64,000 bases of DNA from Theobroma cacao (Eukaryota; Streptophyta; Magnoliopsida; Malvales; Malvaceae): positions 18,764,853 through 18,828,852 of the forward strand of contig NC_030857.1 in assembly GCF_000208745.1 (NCBI RefSeq), in the 5' to 3' direction. Below, in pieces: positions 24,646 to 35,126 of the stretch. Position 1 is the first letter of the stretch; each line of letters begins with the position of its first letter. The notes below the pieces were generated by a model. The model was not told the DNA's origin. It searched no databases and saw only the letters and a list, made by a program, of their open reading frames with translations. A program made the position numbers and the translations under genes.

Positions 24646-25296
24646 ATTGAAACGAGAATCAAAAGAATGATGATGGAGCAAGGGTTGAAACTTTGATGGT
24701 GGGGCGAGGGAGAAACAATGTAAGAGAAAAGAATGATGGAAGATGGGGGGATAGATCAAATTCTAGGCCTAGAATAGATTAGAGTGATAAAGAAGGTTAT
24801 TATTGTCGTGAGATGGGGAACATAAAAGCTTGTTGAAAGAAACTAATGGAGGATATTGGAAATTTAATGAATGCTTAGGGGAAACTAATTCACATGACTG
24901 ATGATAGTGAAGACAAAATTGAAGGCATTGGTTGTGTAAAGATTCGCTTACATGATGGTAGTGTCAAAACATCAGGGACTATGACACGTGCCAAGCAATT
25001 GTCAATAAATTTGATTTCTCTTAGAAAATTAGATAGTTTTGGTTATGGATATTAAGCTTCTCAAGGTGGAGGTTCGAAGATTACTAAAGGTTTGAGATTG
25101 TAATGAAAAGAATGAAGAATTTGAAAATTTTGTAGGAGTTATTGGAAGTAAAATTACGGGAGAAGAGTTGAGATTTTCATATCATGTTGAGGACGAAGAT
25201 GTGAATTTGTCAACCACAAAGCTAGTCGCTTTTGCAAGCATGGTGAAGAGGTGGAGCCATTAGCTTGTAGGAGTGCATTTGTGTCAAGGTGGAGAT

Positions 25297-25666
25297 TGTT
25301 GGGATTATTGACTCAAATTCTGATCATGTTTGTTTAGAGTTATTGACTTACAAAATTACTTGGTAATTAACTTTTTTTGCTTGGTAAATAAGTTTAGGAT
25401 TTTTTGGGTACCTATAAATATGTGCTTCTGCTTAGGATTAAGTGTGTGTTGTTTTGAGAGTTGAAAAACACCTTAAGAGTGTGAGAGAGAGCTTTTTGAT
25501 GTAATCAGTCTTGAGTATGTAGATTGTGAGAGAGATTGAAAAGAACTGGTGATTGCAATCTTGAAAGTATCTTAGGAAAAATTGTGGAATCCTTTCACAA
25601 GAAAGTTTCTTTGTGTTTGGTTTTTGGTTTTAGTTTTTTTTGTTTGATTGGATATTTGGCATAATA
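25297..25666 (+). repeat. 3' LTR of the Copia element
   Basis: Starts TGTTGGGATTATTG directly after the polypurine tract ggtggagat and ends near ggcataata. About 370 bases. Confidence 0.8.
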
Positions 25667-25738
25667 TATAGTTCGGTGAAATACATAAATTTCCCATACA
25701 ATGAATCTTTTGTATTTTTGTTTTATATTTTTATATAA

Positions 25739-25819
25739 GAAAAAATTGTGGAAAATGACCTTCGTAGTCAAGTGACTTAAAAAATGACCGTCTCTATAAT
25801 TTTAATTGTTTTTAGCCAA
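25739..25819 (+). repeat. MULE left terminal inverted repeat
   Basis: Starts gaaaaaattgtggaaaatg and ends gtttttagccaa. It pairs with 41274-41354. The inner 35 bases are nearly identical between ends (tataattttaa.tgtttttagccaa) and the outer half is diverged. Confidence 0.8.
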
Positions 25820-26028
25820 ATTTTGCTAGGACTTGACAAGAATACCCTTTAATCCAATTAATCCAAATGAAGGCGCGTCTGATTTTCTTTCTTTCTGCTC
25901 ACCCGCCATTTAGCTTAAAATTTCAAAATTAAATCTCGATTTAGATTTAGCTATCCCTCTGTCCAGCTCTCCAACGCCATCGAGGTCTATATCGGCAGCC
26001 AACTTTCTCACGATTCCAAAGTGCAGAG

Positions 26029-26039
26029 ATGACATCAAG
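26029..26039 (+). CDS. Transposase first exon (ATG plus eight bases)
   Basis: ATGACATCAAG is followed by GT at 26040 (caag|gtattt). Joined to the acceptor at 28361 (tttcag|cgg), it gives a reading frame starting the transposase N-terminal domain. A tiny first exon with a large first intron is a plausible structure. The splice is inferred from signals only. Confidence 0.5.
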
Positions 26040-26149
26040 GTATTTGTTATGGGTTCTTACGTTTATTTAGATTCATAGAATGAAAAAGTTGATGGGTAAA
26101 TTATATGAGTTTGGAAACTTAAATCTGGTTGGGGGTAGCGAAATCAATC

Positions 26150-26500
26150 AATTTATAGGCGATGCGTGAATATTTGTTAGGCATTGAGTGACTGGATATT
26201 AGGAATCGTAACCTGTTTATTTGGCATTAGGTGCTTGAATATTTGTTGAGCATTCGTGAGTTCTTTATAGGCATTACGTGACTGAATATATGTTGAGCAT
26301 TACGTGGCAGTTAATACATGATTGAATATTACCTGACTGAATATTTGTTGAGCATTACGTGAGTTCTTTATAAGCATTACGTGACTGAGTATTTGTTAGC
26401 GTTGCGTGACATGCATTACGTGAATTAATATTACGTGACTGAATATTTGTTGAGTATTGCGTGACCTATTTGTAAGCATTGCGTGGCTTTAGCTACCCAA
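26150..26500 (+). repeat. CGTGA motif array L1
   Basis: At least 11 CGTGA or CGTGG motifs on the + strand, typically within gcattacgtgactgaatatttgt-like units of about 20-30 bases. The units are diverged, and some have lost the CpG (gagtgac, cctgac). Confidence 0.85.
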
Positions 26501-26737
26501 TGTTGAAGGTGATTCTCTACTGATTATCTTCAATAACCTAATAAGCTCTAATGTAATTCTTAAAGTATATATATAATTTCAGACTTATATAGTAGCAATA
26601 GTATTAGATTTTGGTTGGTTGACCATGATGACTAAATTAAAAAAAAAAAGAGAAAATAGGTAACATTAAAATCCTTGTTGATTAGTGAAAAAGAGAGAAA
26701 ACCTTGAAGTTGCTTTTTATTAAGAATTTCTTAGAAA

Positions 26738-27070
26738 ATGATGTTTGGCTTGGCTTTTGCTTTTAAGAGGTAGATAAGATGAAAGGGCAGGTCGAACAGG
26801 TACTTAATAACCAATTCAGCCCTCTTTCATTGCACTGATATGGCTATAGAAAACGAAGAGTCAGCTTTCATGCCTATAAATAAGGGAACCATTAACCATT
26901 TGAATCAAATTCAATTATCTTAATCAATCTCAGATAATTGAAAAATGACCTCTAGAGATCTAAGAGTCGAGAAGGGGAAAGAGGCAGCCTCCAAAGAGGA
27001 GGAGATGCCTTTGAGTGTGAGGGACTAGTTGCACATATTCTTGAGTGTGAGGGACGAGTTGCACATATTC
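26738..27070 (+). repeat. Direct repeat, copy 1 (promoter and start of the small ORF)
   Basis: About 300 bases closely matching 35127-35431, with single-base changes and a 30-base tandem duplication present only here. It includes a TATA box (tataaata, 26874-26881) and the start of the small coiled-coil frame. Confidence 0.9.
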
Positions 27071-27199
27071 CAGCAGGAGATTCAAGTCCTCATCGACAAC
27101 CTGATGCAAAGGACTTTTGACTTGGAGGCTGCCATCTTGAGCAATGAAAAGATTCTTGCCGAGATAGAGTTCAAAGTAAATGAACTTATGAAGAAATGA
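26945..27199 (+). pseudogene. Small coiled-coil reading frame in the transposase intron, one internal TAG
   Basis: From ATG at 26945 an 85-codon frame runs to TGA at 27197-27199 with one TAG at 27026-27028. The product would be highly charged, with heptad-like spacing of Leu/Ile (L-x-x-x-I ... L-x-x-N-L-M ... L-E-A-A-I-L), suggesting a short coiled coil. A TATA box sits about 70 bases upstream, an 11-G run at 27240-27250, and an AATAAA at about 27254. A 30-base in-frame tandem duplication (about 27012-27071) places the TAG in its first unit; the second unit has GAG. The other copy of this region (35328) has lost the ATG (GTG) but keeps the TAG. I recognise no family. It could be a real small MULE gene now dead, or a gene expressed from an internal start. 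Confidence 0.5.
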
Positions 27200-27339
27200 A
27201 CTACGGTTCATTTTTTTTGTATCATTTCCTTGTATTTTCGGGGGGGGGGGTTTAATAAAATTTGAAAAAAATTTATAGCAATTTTTATTTTCATTGAGCA
27301 GATATTTCGTTGAGTTATTTTCTTCGTTTAAGTTATGTT

Positions 27340-28300
27340 ATGCTAAATAACTTCGTGAGTGGATGTTAGGCATTGGGTGACCTATTATTAGGTATGGGGA
27401 GAGTGGGTGATACGCGGTGCGTGAATTGTGCTATGCATATCTTCTGTTGAGACATTGCGTGAGTGGTTTGTATGTATATGGAATAGAGTACCTAAGGTGA
27501 CGTGTTACTATGTATTGCGTGATGTTGGGCCAGTACATGACTGTTTAAGTTGACATAACGTGAGTGGATATTAGGCATCGATTGACTTATTATTAGGTAT
27601 TGTGTGACTAGTGCAATTCACCTCTTGTTTAAAGGCTTATTATTCATTGGGTGACTTATTCTTAGGAATTGCGAGCCTGGTGGTGCGTGACTAGCCTATG
27701 CAATTCATGTGTTCCTTTGAGGCTATTGTTCAATAGTTTTTTAGGCAGTGCGTGACTGATTTTTATATATTGCGTTAGCTGTTGTAGCTAGAGTAGTGGC
27801 GCGTGACTTGTGCAATTCATGTATTGTTTTGAGGCTTTTGTTCAGTAGTTTTAGGTTTGCATGACTGGTTTTTATATATTGCGTTACTTGTTGTAGCGTG
27901 AGTGGTGGCGCGTGACTTGTGCAATCCATGTGTTGTTTAGGGGCTTTTGTTCAGTAGTTTTTAGGGTTGTGTGACCGAATTTGATATATTGCGTGACGTG
28001 TTGTTATGTATTACGAGAGTGATTACACGTGACTTGTGTAATTCATGTGTTGTTTAGAGGCTTTTGTTCAGTAGTTTTTTAGGATTGCGCTACTGGTTTT
28101 TATGTATTACGTGATCTGTTGTTATATATTGCGAGAGCGGTGGAGCGTGACTTGTGCACTTCGCCTCTTGTTTAGGGGCGTTTGTTCACTAGTTATTAGG
28201 CATTGCATTAATGTGTATTAGACATTACGACAATTAATTTTTGTTAAATTTCTGCGACCAGCCAAATGTGACTTAGGCATTGCATAAGTGGTTTCTATGC
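27340..28300 (+). repeat. CGTGA motif array L2
   Basis: More than a dozen CGTGA motifs on the + strand, in phrases such as attgcgtgactgg, gtggcgcgtgacttg and attacgtgatctg, plus decayed forms (gtgtgac, gcatgac). Longer units of about 110-120 bases recur at 27730-28240, containing gcgcgtgacttgtgcaattcatgtgttg followed by aggcttttgttcagtag. This array is therefore a higher-order repeat. Confidence 0.85.
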
Positions 28301-28361
28301 ATTGAGGGGCTATTTTTGATAAATTGACTGATCATGACACTTATTTTCTGTTAAATTTCAG

Positions 28362-30803
28362 CGGCCTGCCAAATGTGAAGCTTATGATTACATACGGTGG
28401 TCATTGAGTCGATGACACTTACAAGGGCGGTGAGACACGAGTGAGGGGTGTTGGGAGTGATTTGTCATTTTTGAGACTAATAAAGCTGGTTGAAGAGGTT
28501 GTTGGGGTCAACTCGCATAATGAAATCGAGCTACATGCATCGCTCAGCCATGTTGCAAGGGTTTCGCGCGTAGTTATTAGGGATGATGAAGATGTAACGA
28601 GTATTCTGCGAAATGAAAGGGCAGTCATTGTGTTTGTGACAGTTAAGGCAGGAAATGCAGACAATATTCCACATGAGCACGGTATCCAATATAGTAATCA
28701 ACAATAAAAGAATGTTAATTATTCTGACATACCACACCATGCATTTCCTAACAAACAACCATGGCAATCACATTTGATGTATCCTCATGAGTTTCAGCAG
28801 CCCGACGCACACATGAGGTGTCTGCAAATGATGTCTGCACAATTCCAATCAAAATGTGCATCGAACGAAATACTCGATACTTTGCAACAAACACAACTGT
28901 CGCCCGAAAATGCATTAGGTCCATTGTTATTAGCAAACAACACTATGATGGTTGTGAGTGATGACGATGCATCTGATCAGATTGAAGATGATGTCGAAGA
29001 GAACGACATGGCGGATTGGAACCATGAGTTGCATTATGACTATGAAGATGATTACGTTGGTATACATGAAGACCGTTCAAAGGACGACAAGGTTGAACAG
29101 ACCGACATTCTTGATTGCAATCATGCAAATGGCGGTAGAGGTCATACTACAACTGTTGTGCTAGAAGAGGTTGAGTTGGACGACCATTACAGAACCGTTG
29201 AATTAGAAGATGTTGAGGGTGACCCTATTTACGAGAACGCCATTGCACTGGAGAACGACATTCGTTTGCCTGATGACAGTGATGAAGAGAGGAAAAATAC
29301 AGGGGTATCTAGTTAATGGATTATTTTCGGTCTAGATATGATATCCTTCTAAATAGTTGGGAGTGAGGAATCCAGATCAATGAATGACCACTTATATCGC
29401 GAAAAAGTGTTTCTATCGAAGGTTGAATTGAAACGAGCTTTGAGCATGTTGGCATTAAAATAGCATTTTGAGTTTAGAGTTAAAAAGTCATGTCACGCTC
29501 GTTTTGAGGTTGGTTGTAAGGATAAGGCATGCAAGTTTGCTTTACGTGCAACGAAGTTGCCTGAGGGAGAATATTGGCAAGTTCGAACGTTGCATAAGGT
29601 ACACACGTGTATTGTCGATGGTTTGTAATGTGGGTACCGAACTACGAGCGTGAGGGTAATTGCTGAGCTTATCTCTAGTAGGGTGCAAGGAAATTGTGTA
29701 ACCCCATTGAGACCAAAAGGAAATAATGGAAGAGATGAATCGCAAGTGGGAATTGCAATGCCTATATAGTAAGGCCTGGCAAGCGAAGGAGTACGCGGAG
29801 AGTCTTGTGTTCGGTCTGTCGGAAGAGTCATTCCAACTCGTCCCCTCTTATTTCCATATGTTGGAACGTGAAAATCCTAGTACTGTGACGTCTGTCACTA
29901 TTGATGGGGAACAACGATTCAAATATTGTTTCTGGGCGTTCGGGTCATGTATTCGGGAGTTTAGTGCTGTAATGCGGCTTGTAGTCGCTATTGATGCCAC
30001 ACATCTGAAAGGCAGATTCAAGGGTATTCTGTTTGTGGCGGTATGCAAAGATGCAAATGAGCAGATATATCCACTAGCATTTGGCATTGGCCACGTCGAA
30101 GACGAAGAGTCTTGGTCGTGGTTTCTTAACCAATTGCGTCATGCGATTGGTTGTCCTGAAAATGCAATGTTCATTTCTAATCAGCATCTTGGCCTTAAGA
30201 ATGCAGTTGAGAAAGTGTACAAGGACGCTCATCACGGTCTATGTAATTACCACTTAGGGAAAAAAGTTAAAAATAGGTTCAAGCGCGAAGATGTTGCAGC
30301 GATTTTCACCATGGCCGCCAACTGCTATAGGGTCGTCGATTTTGACAGACATATGAATTAGCTGAAATAGCTTTGTAAACCTACTTATGACATCCTTATG
30401 AGATTAGGCCCTGAGAGATGGGCACGTGCATGGTCACCAGTAAGGTGATACAAGCTAATGACATCCAACATTGCGAAGTGTATTAACTCCTACATGAGGC
30501 ATGCAAGAAAAATGCCAATAACGGTCTTGATCAAGTGCATTAGATGCATGTTTCAACGTTGGTTCCATGACCGGCACAATGAGGCATTGAATTTGACCAT
30601 GCCCCTCAGCCCTTGGGCTACCGATTTGTTGAACAAATGGTCAATGAAGCATGTCACTTTTTCGTACAAGCAATCGATCGGGTGGAGTTTCAAGTTATAG
30701 GCAGGAGTAAAGACAGAGTCGTGAACCACTCCACCAAGGAGTGTTCATGCGGTGAGTTCCAGTCCGATCTACTCCCCTGCACGCATGCCATGACGGCAAT
30801 AAG
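28362..30803 (+). pseudogene. MURA-type transposase, main exon, decayed
   Basis: Parts in order: a PB1-like N-terminal domain (about 28380-28690) with a Y-G-G-H-stop-V-D-D motif, the TGA at 28405 replacing Trp; a long acidic linker (28774-29316); the MuDR N-terminal DNA-binding domain (about 29385-29640) with F-L-S-K-V-E-L and C-x4-C-K-F-A-L-R-A; the DDE catalytic region (about 29726-30361) with the first Asp in A-I-D-A-T-H-L at 29993-29995 and an E-D-E-E-S-W-S-W-F motif; and a SWIM zinc finger (about 30742-30786) with C-S-C-G...C-T-H. The second catalytic Asp, normally in I-S-D, is Asn (AAT, 30179-30181). There are several stops, among them 28405, 28705, 29314 and 30359-30361, and at least two frame changes. 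In life it would cut and insert the element at its inverted repeats. This copy cannot. Confidence 0.88.
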
Positions 30804-30889
30804 GTATGAGCAATCATGTTTTGTTATATTGTGCTTGGTGAATTGAATTTTTACATTGTTCGCCATCTGTTATTTCGTTACCTTGGCAG
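30804..30889 (+). other. 86-base transposase intron
   Basis: aataag|gtatgag ... accttggcag|taagtgc. GT-AG boundaries lie between the SWIM finger and the conserved C-terminal block, where this transposase family often has an intron. Confidence 0.7.
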
Positions 30890-31358
30890 TAAGTGCAAAT
30901 GTGCAGCCATTGAATTTTGCTCGGGCTATTACAAGACTCGATCTTGGGCGGAGGGATATGTGGTTCCCATTCGCCCGGTTGGGCATCCTAGTGAGTGGGA
31001 CATCCCCGATGACATGCAATAAATTATCGTTTTGCCACCAAGTTGGTGAGGTCAAGCGGGAAGACCTAGGAGGAAAAGGATTCCATCAGTTGGGGAAGGC
31101 AGCGGATGACTTAAATGTTCACAATGCAAGAGCTATGGTCATAATAGACAAAATTGTCAGAGTCCGTTTGCATCTCTACCGACAAACAGGGAAACATCAT
31201 CTTCTCAGTTGACGGTTCGACGACGTCGGCCCAAGGCATGTGCAATTTGCAGACAACCCAGGCACAGTCTAAATTACTGTCCAATGCGGACTACAAACTC
31301 TGATAACGTTATCGGTGTCATACGTGAAGATAGTGGCCCTTCAGACGTCAATTTTTAA
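30890..31358 (+). pseudogene. MURA-type transposase, last exon with two zinc knuckles
   Basis: Carries the conserved C-terminal block (Y-Y-K-T-R-S-W ... P-x-R-P-V-G-H-P-S-E-W) and then two CCHC zinc knuckles of the form C-x2-C-x4-H-x4-C (about 31113-31155 and 31231-31275). The stop is TAA at 31356-31358. In-frame stops occur at 31019-31021, about 31049 and about 31106. The knuckles probably bound nucleic acid. Same gene as 26029-26039 and 28362-30803. Confidence 0.8.
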
Positions 31359-32264
31359 GGATTGTTTCGAAGTTGCCATTGATATTTTCATTGAATAATA
31401 CTATTTCAACTTGAGTTTGACAGAGTTTGAATGAAAAGGAAGATACACAAGATGTTGATATTTGTGAGAAATACCTTATGCTAGTTATGGAGGTTTGAAA
31501 AAGTGTACCAAAGCATGAGAATTGAAGTTACTTTGAGAAAGTTATGGACGTTTCAAGGGATGGCTTCCATACAATATGGAAAACGTTTATTGAGGAAGAA
31601 GGATGGGAAGAAGACGATGAAGTTGCTGGAAGTCAGGAGAAAGTGCTAGAAAAAATTAGATATTTTTTCTATAGTTGACTACAATTCCCATTATTTATGA
31701 AAATGCCATTGCATAGTTGAATCATCAAATTCCAATTACAGTACTTAGCCCATTTTTTGGATCATCAAATTCATTGTACTCCTTAATAATTTGAATTTCA
31801 TTGTAAACCATTGAATAAAGCACAAAGTATTTCATTCAATAATATTTGCGTGATTGATTAGGTATCCTGCTTCATATTTTTGCCCAGAAAATTATGTTCT
31901 GCTCATATTAATAGTTGTTCTTTAGATGATACAACTTCCATCTACAAGTATAAAACATAATATAGAAACGAGTACAAATTCCATATACAAGAAGCAGGAG
32001 TCAAACCTGAGACCAATAATGCAAGCGTGACTAAGTAGGACTTTTTTCTTGCACCCTAAAATCTTAAAAAAAATTGTAATGGTTTCCTACTATGAAGACC
32101 AAATTTACCCTAAACAAAAAAAAAAATAAATGGAAGGTAAAATCTTTAAAAAAAAGCCATGAAAAGAGTACAAATTCAAATTCAAGGTTAAAATGAGGTT
32201 TTTTGGGGTCAAAACGACAACAGACTGCCTTTGTCGGTTTGTTAACGCATAGATCTCTAAAAGT
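31359..32264. other. Transposase 3' region and spacer
   Basis: 31415-31860 is repeated, with changes, at about 35505-36050. It contains a TATAGTTGACTA motif (31673) and ends near aataaagc (31814), a possible polyadenylation signal. 31860-32264 is A-rich with no gene. Confidence 0.6.
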
Positions 32265-32460
32265 TACATGGATTCAAACAAAATCACGCAATGCATTAAC
32301 AAAAACTAGCCATACAATGTCCAAAGTAAGTCACGCAATGCCTACCAACTACTCACGTAATGCCTTAACAAAAACTAGTCACGCAATGACTTATCAAAAC
32401 TAGTCACGCAATGTTCAGAGTAAGTCTCGCAATGTCCAAGGTAAGTCATGCAATGCCTTA
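32265..32460 (-). repeat. CGTGA motif array M1 (TCACG on + strand)
   Basis: About eight units like agtcacgcaatgcctta. The orientation is opposite to that of L1 and L2. Confidence 0.85.
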
Positions 32461-33065
32461 TGTTGAAGATTAGCCCAGAAATCCAACCTCGCTTGCCGAT
32501 CAAGGGCCAAATTGTTTCAGTGGTAAACCCTAAAATATAAATATGAAAAAAACCTAAATTAATAAAAAAAATTCAGATTAAAGAATACAAGAAGAAGATA
32601 AAAAAAAGAAGAAAGAAAAAGAAAAATGGGAGATTTCAACCCACAATTTCATATTATGAAGAAGCAGAGCTAGAAGAATGAGGAGTGACTTTAGCAAAAT
32701 AGTTAGAAGCAGCAAACCCTCAGCCCCAAAAACGATGCTTTGCTTCGATGGGTAAAAATTTCCTTAAAGACATGAAAGAGTGCAATGTAATGTGATTGCA
32801 TTAGTTTTGGAATGCAATCACATTACATCCATTGGTTGCAATGTAATGGCATCACATCCCTTACACCAAACGCACACTTAATGTCGACCGTTGTAATAAA
32901 AAAACAGAAAAGGCATAAGATAGCTTCCAACCGTTTCTTCCATATTCCAGTCTTCCTAATATCTATCGATAGCTGCAGTTTCATATTTCAACCATTCCAA
33001 ACTTAGTTTAAGGGTGAAGGGAAGTTGAGCCACCAAAGCTGAACCGTCCTACACTGTCTTAAGCA
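32461..33065. other. Spacer with an 18-base perfect inverted repeat
   Basis: A-rich spacer. At about 32790-32830, atgtaatgtgattgcatt and its exact reverse complement are separated by a few bases (agttttgg). The next 60 bases (cattacatcc...caaacgcacactta) look like the end of a small plant DNA transposon, but its other end was not found. Confidence 0.45.
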
Positions 33066-34330
33066 ATGGCCACATCTTCGAACAAACCCAATGTCCATGA
33101 CAATGGTGACCAAAGTATGAGTGATGATGAATACTCCCGCCTACGATCAAGGAAGAAATGGAAACTAGCTCTTCAACTGCCTGCGGCATCAATTGGTTTT
33201 TCAATTAAACCAGATAATGATCTGTGCTCTCCCTTACAGTTTAGGGACATATCACATGGTGGTAGGTATTAGGTACTATAGAATGCCATGATATTGTGTG
33301 GGAAAGTGGTAGATTGGGAAAGCTTAAAGGAAAACATATACCTTGAGGGTGACATATCCTCGTTTTTCTACATGGGTAAACTTAAGGGTCAAGTACCTTT
33401 CCATATTTTGATTATAGCCCGACTCTTGTTAGGGAATTTTACTCTAGCATTCACTAGAGTGAAAATGAATTCAAAAATCCTAGAGATTTTGACCCAGATG
33501 TTTTGCACGTGTTTTTGAGAGGAATAGAGTTTACAGTCACTCCCTTTGATATTGGGAAGCTCTTGAAAATGGAGTATAGACACGGACAATACAGACCTCC
33601 ACCATCATATGACCTATCCCGCATGTGGGCCCAGGTAACAGGCAGAAGAGAACCATACACCACAGAGTCATGTTCTGCTTGTCGTTTGAATTCTGCATCA
33701 GATAGGTTGGTACATAATTTTCTGGCGTCCACATTACAGGGAAGGCTCAGTCGATTAAGACATGTTAGCATTGAGGATCTGTGGATGATGGAAACAATTG
33801 GAAGTGAGTTTGGCATGAATATTGCAGAATATATGATCACGAGAATGAGAGAAGTTGCCATGCGAAAACAGATGACCCTTCCATACGGGAACATCATATC
33901 GGCTCTAGTTAAGAAGAAAGGGATATGAAGCAATAGGTATCTAGCTGATTGGACCAGTCGTAGGCCTCATAATCTATTGTTTCGATGGCTCGTGAAAAGG
34001 GGATATGACTTGAGTCTTGATGAGCCATCGAGCTCTGTCAAAGGCAGCCCAGTTCATCCTGCCCATGATACTCCATCCAGACAACCTTCTAGAGTTCCTA
34101 TTTCCAATGATGTGATGTATAATATGCTTTTGAGGATTGATGAGAAGCTCAGTAATCAAACTGCTACAATGTAGGCATTGGAATTGAGGATACAGAATGT
34201 TGAGAATCTTCTAATGCAAAGAACAGATACAGTTGTTCGGGCAACAGAAGCACAGCAGAATTGACTATCCTTAGATGAGTTTCTCCGACATTAACTTCTA
34301 ATGCAAAGGAAGTTAGTTGTCATTGGTTCT
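33066..34330 (+). pseudogene. 'Putative plant transposon protein' domain gene, decayed
   Basis: An ATG at 33066 opens an acidic/basic N-terminus (M-A-T-S-S-N-K-P...S-D-D-E-Y). A frame shift leads to 33288-33518, then 33503-33928 gives 141 residues with the best match: a short motif near V-T-P-F-D-I-G-K-L-L, then L-V-H-N-F-L-A-S-T-L, a central helix-rich stretch, and a G-N-I-I-S-A-L-V-K-K-K-G-I end. This resembles the domain found in many plant transposon-associated proteins (I think Pfam PF20167). After the TGA at 33926 the same frame continues with a Pro/Ser linker and a probable coiled coil (33977-34260). The function of this domain is unknown to me. The family assignment is from memory of its general pattern, and this copy is broken. 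Confidence 0.55.
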
Positions 34331-34540
34331 GGCTGAGTCAAACATACAAGATGAACAGTCATATTTGAGAGTTGTGGGTTAACTGCTTTAAGGAAACTGT
34401 AATTCGTATTTCATAATTCACTTGTGGTATTTTGTTTTCTTTAACTCGATATTTTGTTATGATGGTGCTTGGGGTTGAGTTATGGTTTGATATTGTCCAT
34501 GGTAATTGGCTTACCCTTATTCGAAGAACATGACATAAAA
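34331..34540. other. Short spacer
   Basis: Nothing recognisable. Confidence 0.5.
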
Positions 34541-35115
34541 TAAGTGAGTCACGCGATGCAGGATCAACTAGTGATGCAATCCCATATCATCAACTCACGC
34601 GATTCAATAAGAATTCATGCCGCCACTCCATTTATACTACAGAAGCGACTCCATATCAACTAGTAACGTAATTCCATAATGCCCAGTCACGCGATTCCAT
34701 TTTCTACTCACGGGATTTTAGAATAAACACTCACGGCATTCTACAAAAAAGTCATGTCATGCGCTTTCATATTAACTAATAACGCCACTCCATATTTACT
34801 ACTAACGGGAGTCAATATCTAATATTCACACGATTCCCAATCTTAACAGTTCACGCGATCCATATTTACTACTCACACGATTCCAAGTGGATTAGTAACG
34901 CGATTCCATATTAACAACTGACGTGATTCATAATTTAGTACTTGCGTGACTCCATAACAAATACTCCCCCGAATCAATATCAGCTAGTGACGCGATTCCA
35001 TCCACACCATTCACGCCATCCAATAGTAACTTTTTACAACCCTATGTCACGCAATGCAATTCAACATGTCTTATAGGCAATAAAGTAAAGTCATGCAAAG
35101 GGGAGTTAGCATATG
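34541..35115 (-). repeat. CGTGA motif array M2 (TCACG on + strand)
   Basis: About 25 units near 21 bases long with core tcacgcgattccat, plus variants taacgcgattcc and taacgccactcc. It is a diverged direct duplicate of array M3 (36050-36690): unit order and spacers match (for example ccagtcacgcgattcc, aacgggagtcaatatc, ttccatccacaccattcacgc). Confidence 0.9.
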
Positions 35116-35126
35116 CAAACGATTGA

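Larger units (their letters stand above)
23722..25666 (+). mobile_element. Deleted Copia retrotransposon with both LTRs
   Basis: Two similar direct repeats (23722-24175 and 25297-25666) flank about 1.1 kb that holds only pieces of gag and the beginning of pol. Reverse transcriptase and integrase are absent. A degenerate primer binding site (tgatatcatagtc, about 24177) follows the 5' LTR, and a polypurine tract (caaggtggagat) precedes the 3' LTR. No target duplication was found (atgta versus tatag). The LTRs differ clearly, so the insertion is old. Confidence 0.8.
26040..28361 (+). other. Predicted 2.3-kb first intron of the transposase
   Basis: GT at 26040 and AG at 28360-28361 (ttaaatttcag). 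The intron contains two CGTGA arrays and a small separate reading frame with its own TATA box. Near 28238-28268 there is a decayed near-copy of the acceptor and the first exon bases (ttaaatttctgcgaccagcc), as if the exon edge had been duplicated. Confidence 0.5.

Noticed and set aside
23717..25671. Target duplication for the Copia element
   Set aside because: The flanks atgta and tatag do not match, and the LTR edges are too worn to place.
26150..28300. CRISPR-like array
   Set aside because: Units are short, diverged and without unique spacers of constant length, and the DNA is plant nuclear. The arrays belong to a MULE.
28943..29128. Minus-strand frames opposite the transposase acidic linker
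   Set aside because: They are shadows of the acidic repeats on the coding strand.
31965..32045. tRNA or SINE-like sequence on the minus strand (aggtttgactcctg resembles a B box)
   Set aside because: No A box at the right distance and no cloverleaf that I could fold.
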